This document shows positions 1 to 5,660 of a stretch of 10,533 bases of DNA, one piece after another. Each line of letters begins with the position of its first letter. Position 1 is the stretch's first letter. Location: positions 1-10,533 of the forward strand of contig JAJFIE010000137.1 of the NCBI GenBank assembly GCA_021775275.1, read 5' to 3'. The notes under the pieces are model-generated. The model saw only the letters and a list, made by a program, of their open reading frames with translations, had not been told where the DNA came from and searched no databases. Source of the stretch: Rhodospirillales bacterium. GTDB taxonomy: Bacteria; Pseudomonadota; Alphaproteobacteria; Rhodospirillales; Casp-alpha2. Position numbers and translations under genes: made by a program.

Positions 1-1049
1 TGTCCGACGGTGATCAGCCGGGCCTTGAGCGGCAGGCCGTCAATCCACACACCATCCATGGTTTCCGCAATGACCGTAACGGGCACGAAGACCACCTGAT
101 CACTCTCGTCGATGATCTTGACGCCGAGTTGACCTTCGCCACTGAGCGTCAGCACCGCAGGTGAAATCCGGTGCGCCATGACGGATTCTGTCAACAGCAT
201 TACCTCCGCCGTCAACCCCTGAGGGATACCGAATTCGCTATTGGCGACTTCAATCTCAACCCGAAAGGTCCTTGTCTCGTCGCTGCCGCTTCGTGACACA
301 AAAGTAACGCTTCCTGTGCGTTCGAGTCCGTTGGCGAATTGCATCTGCGCCTGTTGGCCAATCCGGACCTGTGCAACCTGTCGTTCGCTGACTTCTGTCG
401 TTACGGTGATCGGATCAAGGTCCACCAATTGCGCCACCACATCGCCGACCCGAACAAGATCGCCGATCTCACGGGGACTTTCTTCGATAATTCCGGCGAA
501 CGGTGCGCCAATGCGGGTGCGCGCGATATCGAGTCGAATGGCGCGTAGCGCCGCCCGTGCAGATTCCAGCGCAGCAAGTTCTTCGGCGACCGTTACCTCG
601 GCGCTGAATTGTTTTTTCGCAAGCGCCTGAGCCCCGTCATAACCAATTTCCCGATACCTGACTTCTGCTTCGGCCTGCGTCAGTTTTGCTTGACGATCAT
701 CCATTGCCAGACGGACAACGACAGCGCCTTTTTCCGCTGCCTCGCCTTTTTCTATATTGATTTCAACCACACGACCGCCCGTTTCCGCCCGGATATCCAC
801 GAACCGGTCCGCTTCAGTCCGTCCGAACAGCGTAAGCTCCTTAACGTGCGTAGTTGCCGTGCTATCAGCGACGCGAACACGGGGGCGTTGCTCTTTGAAA
901 GCGGATTCCGTACCGGATGATGCATTCGCCATGGCCCCTTCATCCGGCGCCGTGGTTGTACTCGCGCTTTCGTCGGTGTACAGGCCGGATGCAATCCACA
1001 CCCCGGCAACCACGGCAATGCCCACGGCAATCAGTGTTGCCCGTCTCAT
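1..1049 (-). CDS. RND efflux periplasmic adaptor (HlyD/AcrA family), 3' end cut by window
   Basis: This gene encodes a membrane fusion protein that would link an inner-membrane RND pump to an outer-membrane channel. The 349 codons present have no stop, so the C-terminus lies off the left edge. Residues 6-22 form a hydrophobic N-terminal anchor, and no lipobox cysteine is seen. The first lipoyl half-motif is at about 88-116 (GGRVVEINIEKG), a short helical hairpin lies at about 117-175, and the second lipoyl half is at about 178-210 (TRIGAPFAGII, GDLVRVGDVVAQLV). A beta-barrel (about 215-290) and the start of the membrane-proximal domain follow. The ATG overlaps the padR stop as ATGA, so translation is probably coupled to the regulator. 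The RND permease is expected further left. The substrate cannot be told. Family assignment is firm. Confidence 0.9.
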   Translation of the reverse strand, partial: MRRATLIAVGIAVVAGVWIASGLYTDESASTTTAPDEGAMANASSGTESAFKEQRPRVRVADSTATTHVKELTLFGRTEADRFVDIRAETGGRVVEINIEKGEAAEKGAVVVRLAMDDRQAKLTQAEAEVRYREIGYDGAQALAKKQFSAEVTVAEELAALESARAALRAIRLDIARTRIGAPFAGIIEESPREIGDLVRVGDVVAQLVDLDPITVTTEVSERQVAQVRIGQQAQMQFANGLERTGSVTFVSRSGSDETRTFRVEIEVANSEFGIPQGLTAEVMLLTESVMAHRISPAVLTLSGEGQLGVKIIDESDQVVFVPVTVIAETMDGVWIDGLPLKARLITVG

Positions 1050-1633
1050 GCGCCACCCCCCTGAACAGGGTCTGCCTTCGGTGACCTCCCGGCCTCGACA
1101 CCGGCGATGAAGCGCGCGCGGTTATCGCGCAGGAATTCCCCAATGGACTGATAGAAATGCATGCCGAATTCACGCACGAACGCCTGTCCCGCAGGAATGT
1201 CGCCAGAGACGCCACCAGGAATATCGCCACCCGTCAGGTTTTTCATTTTTTCAATGTTACGCTCGAAATCAGCCAGATACAGGTCATACACATCTTCAAG
1301 ATGCTGCGGACTCACGTAAGGGGCAAAAAACAGCGTAACCAGAAATTCCGACCGGATTTTGTCATCTGCCGGAACATGGGAAAGATCGTCCGTCAGGTGC
1401 TCGCGGCCCGATGGCGTCAGCGCATAAATTTTCTTGTCAGGTCGACCGTCCTGAGATTCAGCCCGGCATGTGACAAGCCCCTCACCCAAAGCCTTGTTCA
1501 GCGCCGGATAGATAGAGCCAAACCCGGCCTGAAAAAAATGACTGAAAGGGCCATCCTCAAAATAACCCCTGATCTCGTATCCCGTGGCGTCACCAAATGT
1601 CAGAATGCCAAGGCACAGCGTTTTCACGTCCAT
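1046..1633 (-). CDS. PadR-family transcriptional regulator
   Basis: This is a 195-residue repressor of the PadR type. The N-terminal winged helix (about 1-80) shows the family pattern: LCLGILTFGDATGYEI, then FGSIYPALNKALGEGLV, then the wing GRPDKKIYALTPSGREHL. A helical Vir_act_alpha_C-like dimerisation region follows (about 90-180). The ATG at 1633-1631 has a GGAGT Shine-Dalgarno sequence about 9 nt upstream. The stop overlaps the start of the RND adaptor gene by 4 bp, so it most likely controls that efflux operon and itself. PadR proteins usually repress until an aromatic or drug-like ligand binds. Paired TTCGATATATAT repeats 55-81 bp upstream are the natural operator candidate. The family call is certain; the ligand is unknown. 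Confidence 0.93.
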   Translation of the reverse strand: MDVKTLCLGILTFGDATGYEIRGYFEDGPFSHFFQAGFGSIYPALNKALGEGLVTCRAESQDGRPDKKIYALTPSGREHLTDDLSHVPADDKIRSEFLVTLFFAPYVSPQHLEDVYDLYLADFERNIEKMKNLTGGDIPGGVSGDIPAGQAFVREFGMHFYQSIGEFLRDNRARFIAGVEAGRSPKADPVQGGGA

Positions 1634-1687
1634 ATCCGTCGAACTCCGATCTAAGGCGCGAAATCCATCGCACCGAATATATTAAGG

Positions 1688-1714
1688 TTCGATATATATC
1701 AATTCGATATATAT
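1688..1714. promoter_or_regulatory. Two 12-bp direct repeats upstream of padR, candidate operator
   Basis: TTCGATATATAT occurs at 1688-1699 and again, identically, at 1703-1714, a 15-bp period. The first copy extends into the perfect palindrome GATATATATC (1691-1700). The pair sits 55-81 bp upstream of the padR start, where an autoregulatory operator or promoter would lie. The repeats are seen directly; the operator role is inference. Confidence 0.5.
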
Positions 1715-1732
1715 AATCAATACAGATAATCA

Positions 1733-1763
1733 CATGGCCGCTATGGCATGGCTGCATGGCCGC
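1733..1763. repeat. Short CATGGC-rich direct repeat
   Basis: CATGGCCGC occurs at 1733-1741 and 1755-1763, with a partial copy CATGGC at 1747-1752 between them. It lies in the gene-free stretch ahead of padR. No function is evident, and it may be slippage-derived low-complexity sequence. Confidence 0.35.
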
Positions 1764-1961
1764 GCCACATCATGCATCATTGCCATTCACATCCCGGCCT
1801 GAAGTGCTCAGGTAAGGAATATCACGCATCCATTAGATAGGTATTTATTGACAAATAAGGACATATATGGTACGTTCTCGATTCCAACGATTGCTCTTTA
1901 ACATTGTGAAGATGAAATCTCACGCCGAAACTCTACGACTTGGCGGGATGAAGAAATTTCA

Positions 1962-2078
1962 CCACCGAGGCACAGAGACTCGGAGAAGTGAAAAACAAGA
2001 GACAGAAATATTTCCTTTATTACTGAAGCGCCAGGGCTGCGGCGTAAAAGGCTTCTCTGCGCCTCTGCGTCTCGGTGG
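1962..2078. repeat. MITE/REP-like imperfect inverted repeat
   Basis: The left arm, 1962-1988, starts CCACCGAGGCACAGAGA. The right arm, 2052-2078, ends CTGCGTCTCGGTGG. The two 27-bp arms pair at 22 of 27 positions, and four of the five mismatches are transitions, as in an old palindromic element diverging by point mutation. The centre is a 63-bp loop. Sequences of the type 'CACCGAGGCACAGAGA ... TCTCTGCGCCTCTG' are, from memory, a recurrent dispersed palindrome in unrelated bacteria. No transposase or target-site duplication is clear here. It is likely a non-autonomous mobile or REP-like element, with moderate certainty. Confidence 0.6.
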
Positions 2079-2150
2079 TTCACTTGACCTTTTTGGCGCA
2101 CGTTCGGCGCCCCGGGACCGGATTATGGAAAATACCCGAAAATTACATAA

Positions 2151-2200
2151 GTCTACAAAAGTAGACAAAAAATGTAGACAGAATGTAGACTTTTGTAGAC
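2151..2200. repeat. Array of five GTAGAC/GTCTAC hexamers, helically phased
   Basis: GTCTAC at 2151 is followed by GTAGAC at 2161, 2174, 2185 and 2195. The start-to-start steps are 10, 13, 11 and 10 bp. The first two form a perfect palindrome with an AAAA centre (2151-2166), and the spacers are A/T-only or nearly so. Five copies in 50 bp is far above chance for a hexamer. The spacing near one helical turn suggests cooperative protein binding on one DNA face. No binding protein is known from this window. Confidence 0.6.
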
Positions 2201-2279
2201 ATCGTGTTTTCAAGAAATGCGCCTAACACCCTGATCCCATTTATCTTTTTGTGATTTTCCATAAGACGGAAGGGAAAAA

Positions 2280-2305
2280 GTGAACAAAAGTAAACAAATG
2301 TCTAC
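2280..2305. repeat. Second GTNNAC block with exact 10-bp period
   Basis: GTGAAC (2280), GTAAAC (2290) and GTCTAC (2300) are separated by AAAA and AAAT, an exact 10-bp period. This is the same layout as GTCTAC-AAAA-GTAGAC at 2151-2166, but with degenerate middle bases. The block lies 75 bp beyond the first array and about 90 bp from the end of the desaturase gene. It is probably a diverged part of the same array. Confidence 0.45.
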
Positions 2306-2393
2306 ATTTTGAATAAAATCAATAGCTTACAGGGCCGCCAAAAACGGCGATCAATGGCATGAACTGGCTGGCGCTTCTGCTCTGCTCACATGT

Positions 2394-3302
2394 CTAACTG
2401 TTCGGGTAAACCGGGATGTCTTTAGGCGTCAGCAAATGGTGTCTCGCCAGTTCGCCGTATGAGCGGAACATGAAACCACCATTGCGTTCCAGAATTGCTT
2501 CGCGGTCGGCGCGGTAAAGTGTTGGTAACCAGTACCACGGAACATCAGGCCGTTCATGATGGGGGACATGGAAGTTGATGTTGAGAAACAGCAGGCTCCA
2601 GAACACACTGCCCTCGACAACAGCAGTCCGGTGGGCCGGAATATCCGAAGGGCGGTGCTCATTGAATGAGCGGATCAGGATAAGCGAGATGGCAGGATAG
2701 GCAATGCCGATAGCGTAGTACCAGGCCGCAATGCCCATATAACGGTCCAGTGCGTAGAGCATGCCAGCCGCCATGATCCCGTGAAAAACCCAGCCCGGCA
2801 ACCGCGAAAAGTCGCCTTGGGCAAGCAACCGGAATTCAGACAGTCCGAAGCGGATCAGGACAATCATCGGGCCTATTGTCACCCGCCCCAGCAATGTGTT
2901 GTTGATGCGCAGGAACCCGCGCCGCACAGGACACAGGTTCGCCCAGTCCTGTTGCAGGAAATAATATGATTCCGGATCTTCCGCAGGCAGCGTCAGATTC
3001 GCCACCCGATGATGCAACAAATGACTTTCCCGGTAAACATGGTACGGCATCCACAGACCAAGTGGCGCCCAGCCAAGCAGGCTGTTGAACCACACAGACC
3101 GGGTCGGATGACCGTGCAGTAATTCGTGCTGCACACTGCCATGCCATGCAACGATCACCGCACCTAAGGGACAGAAAATCCACCATGGCATATCGGCGCC
3201 GACAACCATCAGCATGCCCCACGCCATGTAAACCATAACCACGACCAACCAAGTCGGTAATTCCAGTAGGTCCCAAGTAGACCGCTTGGCGGTATCGTTC
3301 AA
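2394..3302 (-). CDS. Membrane fatty-acid desaturase family protein (diiron)
   Basis: This 302-residue integral membrane protein belongs to the FA_desaturase superfamily, which inserts double bonds or hydroxyl groups using a non-haem diiron centre and O2. The three histidine boxes are complete: HELLH (59-63), HLLHH (94-98) and HVPHH (245-249). Extra histidines at 54 and 216 (NEHRP) may also be ligands. Hydrophobic segments at about 17-36, 43-54, 140-152, 172-184 and 190-212 fit the family topology. The start is TTG (3302-3300) preceded by GGGGG at 6 nt. The next internal ATGs fall inside the first membrane segment, so TTG is preferred. The gene diverges from the XRE regulator. At about 300 residues it also resembles ketolase/hydroxylase members, so lipid desaturation is likely but not proven. 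Confidence 0.88.
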   Translation of the reverse strand: MNDTAKRSTWDLLELPTWLVVVMVYMAWGMLMVVGADMPWWIFCPLGAVIVAWHGSVQHELLHGHPTRSVWFNSLLGWAPLGLWMPYHVYRESHLLHHRVANLTLPAEDPESYYFLQQDWANLCPVRRGFLRINNTLLGRVTIGPMIVLIRFGLSEFRLLAQGDFSRLPGWVFHGIMAAGMLYALDRYMGIAAWYYAIGIAYPAISLILIRSFNEHRPSDIPAHRTAVVEGSVFWSLLFLNINFHVPHHERPDVPWYWLPTLYRADREAILERNGGFMFRSYGELARHHLLTPKDIPVYPNS

Positions 3303-3322
3303 CAGGTGCCCCCGTTATTCAA

Positions 3323-3349
3323 AAACTGGCATTCACAAACTGGCATTCA
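3323..3349. repeat. 13-bp tandem direct repeat upstream of desaturase gene
   Basis: AAACTGGCATTCA occurs at 3323-3335 and 3337-3349, an exact copy with a 14-bp period. It sits about 20-47 bp upstream of the TTG start of the desaturase gene, in its promoter or leader. It could be a regulator site or a simple tandem duplication. Confidence 0.45.
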
Positions 3350-3476
3350 AACAACCGGTCGTGGGTGCTCTCGATTTGAAATCACCCACTATGAGTTAAA
3401 TTTTACGATCGATGGCTGTGAAAACAAGGCGATTGTTGTAACATTTTTACACAATATGTCGTGTTTCCTAACTTTA

Positions 3477-3493
3477 CGTTATAGTATACAACG
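3477..3493. promoter_or_regulatory. Imperfect palindrome before the XRE gene, candidate operator
   Basis: CGTTATAGTATACAACG pairs at 6 of 8 symmetric positions and contains GTATAC and a TATAGT -10-like hexamer. It lies 28-44 bp upstream of the XRE regulator start. A second small inverted repeat, TGTAACATTTTTACA (5-bp arms), lies about 40 bp further upstream. The position fits autoregulation by the encoded helix-turn-helix protein. The symmetry is seen; the function is inferred. Confidence 0.4.
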
Positions 3494-3520
3494 AACTTCC
3501 ATTGCTAACGAGGCGTCACC

Positions 3521-4375
3521 ATGGACCGGCGGGAACTTAACCTGTTATTCAGAACACGCCTGGCCAAGGCAATGACCCGCGCCGATATCAATCAAACCAA
3601 TCTGGCGGCGCAGACCGGCATTGATCGCTCCACCCTGTCGCAACTGCTATCCCAGCAAATGGATCGCCTGCCCCGGGCTGATACCGTGGCGGCGCTGGCG
3701 ACAGCCTTGCAGGTCAGTCTCGACTGGCTGCTCGGGTTAAGCCACGACGATACGCTGGGCGCCGACATTCGTACGGATGGCCTGGAAATCACCACCAGTA
3801 CCGGCGCGCCCATTGAGGAAAGCATCGCCCAGTGGTTTGACGAGGCATTCGGCTACAAAATCCGCCATGTTCCGACCTGCCTGCCGGATTTAATGGCGAC
3901 GGATGCGGTGGTGCACTATCAGTATGGAAGGTCGGTGGGGAAATCCGCCGATCAGGTCATTGCAGAAACAACCGGGCGGCTTGAGCACGTCAGGTTACCC
4001 GAAACAGATGTGGAAATCTGCATGCCGGTACAGGCAATCCGAATGTTTGCGCGGGGCGAGGCGCAGTGGGCCGGGCTTGGCGAAGATGCCCGCCGGGCTC
4101 AACTGGACTATATGTCGACCCTGGGCAATGAGTTGTATCCAGGCCTGAGGTTATATTTCTATGACATCCAGACCCACTATTCGGTTCCCTATACAATATT
4201 TGGAAACTTGCGCGCCGCAGTCTATATGGGCCAAATGTATTTCGTCTTTAATACGCACGAACACATTCGTGTGCTGAGCCGTCATTTTGACTCACTCATC
4301 CGTGCGGCGGTAATTCAGGCGCCGGATGTCAGCCGCTATCTGGCGTCATTAAGAGATTCAATCGGTGAGGACTGA
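3521..4375 (+). CDS. XRE-family helix-turn-helix regulator with C-terminal sensor-like domain
   Basis: This 284-residue protein has an N-terminal Cro/CI-type HTH at about 7-73 (INQTNLAAQTGIDRSTLSQLL, then LPRADTVAALATALQVSLDWLLGL). After a linker comes a domain of about 190 residues (about 92-282) that I do not recognise with certainty. Its order (an interaction segment, a VEICMPV strand, then GLRLYFYDI and a final helix after an FVFNTHEHIRV strand) faintly recalls the ligand or effector domains found after XRE HTHs in DUF5753-like proteins. The ATG has GAGG at 7 nt. The downstream GFA gene starts 5 bp after its stop, so this regulator is co-transcribed with its likely targets. It may also control the divergent desaturase gene. 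Confidence 0.88.
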   Translation: MDRRELNLLFRTRLAKAMTRADINQTNLAAQTGIDRSTLSQLLSQQMDRLPRADTVAALATALQVSLDWLLGLSHDDTLGADIRTDGLEITTSTGAPIEESIAQWFDEAFGYKIRHVPTCLPDLMATDAVVHYQYGRSVGKSADQVIAETTGRLEHVRLPETDVEICMPVQAIRMFARGEAQWAGLGEDARRAQLDYMSTLGNELYPGLRLYFYDIQTHYSVPYTIFGNLRAAVYMGQMYFVFNTHEHIRVLSRHFDSLIRAAVIQAPDVSRYLASLRDSIGED

Positions 4376-4380
4376 CTAAA

Positions 4381-4827
4381 ATGAGTGAACAGAAAAACGA
4401 AACAGTGCGGGCGTCAGCATCCTGTCTCTGCTCGGGCGTGGTTTTCGAGGTGCACGGGCCGTTACGTCAGGTCGTCCACTGTTACTGTTCGCAGTGCCGC
4501 AAGACCCATGGTCTTATGGGGCCCTATACGCAGGCACGGCTTGAGGACGTGGTTTTTACCTCTCAGGCGACGCTGAAATGGTATCAGTCATCTGATCATG
4601 CGCGGCGGGGATTTTGCCAGGACTGCGGCGCCAGCCTGTTCTGGCAACCGCATGATGGCGACATGATCAGCATTTCCGCCGGTGTCATTGATCCACCCAC
4701 CGGACTGCGCGTTGTCGGCCATATCTATGTTGACCACATGTCGGACTTTGGCGCCTTGCCGGACGACGGCCTGCCGCGCTTCGCCACCACATCGGCAGGC
4801 AAACTGGATGGAGACCTCTCTAATTGA
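4381..4827 (+). CDS. GFA/CENP-V family zinc protein (glutathione-dependent formaldehyde-activating type)
   Basis: This is a 148-residue cytosolic zinc protein of the GFA family. The cysteine pattern is complete: CxC at 15 and 17, CxCxxC at 34, 36 and 39 (HCYCSQCRKTHG), and CxxC at 79 and 82 (FCQDCGASLFW). The archetype was proposed to speed S-hydroxymethylglutathione formation from formaldehyde and glutathione. That activity is disputed and many homologues have unknown roles. It starts 5 bp after the XRE stop and overlaps the next gene by 4 bp (TTGA), a strongly coupled operon. Next to genes for oxidative and corrinoid-type demethylation, a formaldehyde or glutathione-adduct role is plausible. 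The family is certain and the reaction is inferred. Confidence 0.93.
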   Translation: MSEQKNETVRASASCLCSGVVFEVHGPLRQVVHCYCSQCRKTHGLMGPYTQARLEDVVFTSQATLKWYQSSDHARRGFCQDCGASLFWQPHDGDMISISAGVIDPPTGLRVVGHIYVDHMSDFGALPDDGLPRFATTSAGKLDGDLSN

Positions 4828-5660
4828 GTGATACCGCCACAATAATTCGCCTACCCTCGGCAACCCGGCCTGCATCCCTGCCCATGTACATATTGCCGGA
4901 AATGGAAGGCGCGGCGCGTATCTGGTGGCGAGGGCTGGCGCGGCATCTGCGCGAGGCCGGGGTCGAGCGTGTTCCTGATCGACTGGATGAGCCGGATGAT
5001 CTTCTGGTGCATTGGCTGGACGATGATTTGTTATTCAGCCAGACCTGTGGTTACCCGTTGACCCATGTCCTGGACCAGCGGGTCTCGTTGATTGCGACGC
5101 CGGTCTATGATGCGCCCGGTTGCGACGGTGCGATGTACCGGAGCATGATTGTCGTTCGGGATGATCTGCACGTTGCTTCACTGGATGACCTGCGGCAATG
5201 CGATGTGGCCATCAACAGTTGGGATTCCCAATCCGGGTTCAATGCCCTCCGCGCCCGACTGGTTCCACTGACCTCACCGGGAGAACGTTTTTTTGCCCGC
5301 ACACTGATCACCACCAGCCACCGGCGTAGCATCGCCGCAGTGCGTTCCGGCGAGGCGCAATGTGCCGCGATCGATGGCGTCACCCTGGCCCTGTTCCAAC
5401 GCCACAGGCCGGATGATATTGCCGGACTGCGTATTCTCGACCAGACCGACGCCGCACCGGGCCTGCCCTACATCACACGGAAAGATATAGGCGCCGAGGG
5501 GCTTGATGTTCTCCGAACTGGCCTGTTTTCAGCCCTTGCCGATCCTGCTCTGGCTGACGCCCGGGCAGATTTGCTACTGAGTGGCGCGGCGCTTGTTGAG
5601 TGGGATGCCTACGACATTATCCGCGATATGGAGACTGCCGGTAAGGAGGTTCTGCTTTAG
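4824..5660 (+). CDS. PhnD/SsuA-like substrate-binding protein lacking a signal peptide
   Basis: This 278-residue protein has a type 2 periplasmic-binding-protein fold of the phosphonate/phosphite (PhnD-like) group. Characteristic segments are FSQTCGYPLTH (71-81), the hinge-side loop AINSWDSQSGFNALR (129-143), the helix SHRRSIAAVRSGEAQCAAIDGVT-like region (165-187), and PGLPYIT (212-218). It starts at TTG (4824), which overlaps the GFA stop. The N-terminus is polar and has no hydrophobic signal core or lipobox, and even Met21 leads straight into the first beta strand. No permease or ATPase is nearby. A cytosolic ligand-binding or enzyme-accessory role is therefore more likely than transport. 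It is the third gene of the XRE operon, and its stop overlaps the opposing oxidase gene. Confidence 0.82.
   Translation: MSDTATIIRLPSATRPASLPMYILPEMEGAARIWWRGLARHLREAGVERVPDRLDEPDDLLVHWLDDDLLFSQTCGYPLTHVLDQRVSLIATPVYDAPGCDGAMYRSMIVVRDDLHVASLDDLRQCDVAINSWDSQSGFNALRARLVPLTSPGERFFARTLITTSHRRSIAAVRSGEAQCAAIDGVTLALFQRHRPDDIAGLRILDQTDAAPGLPYITRKDIGAEGLDVLRTGLFSALADPALADARADLLLSGAALVEWDAYDIIRDMETAGKEVLL

Larger units (their letters stand above)
1634..2393. other. 760-bp gene-free stretch rich in repeats
   Basis: No convincing gene is present between padR and the desaturase gene. The open frames here run through repeat sequence, have odd composition and match no family I recognise. The stretch holds the padR-proximal AT-rich direct repeats, the CATGGC repeat, a MITE/REP-like inverted repeat (1962-2078) and two blocks of 10-bp-phased GTNNAC hexamers (2151-2200, 2280-2305). 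The left genes are transcribed away from it and the desaturase gene is transcribed toward it. It therefore holds the padR promoter and the desaturase 3' region. A weak stem (GCCG/CGGC around 2334-2348) follows the desaturase stop but has no U-tract, so no terminator is called. Confidence 0.7.

Noticed and set aside
1157..1654. Plus-strand 165-codon frame opposite padR
   Set aside because: It is antisense to a gene with a full PadR winged-helix pattern, and its translation has no family features.
1867..2226. Plus-strand 119-codon frame in the padR-desaturase gap
   Set aside because: It runs through the inverted repeat and the GTAGAC array, which alone produce its low-complexity C-terminus. 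It has no good ribosome site and no family resemblance.
2151..2305. CRISPR array
   Set aside because: The repeated units are 6 bp with 4-7-bp A-rich spacers. True CRISPR repeats and spacers are each about 25-40 bp, and no cas gene is present.
2330..2354. Rho-independent terminator after the desaturase gene
   Set aside because: The stem is only about 4 bp and no U-tract follows on the transcribed strand.
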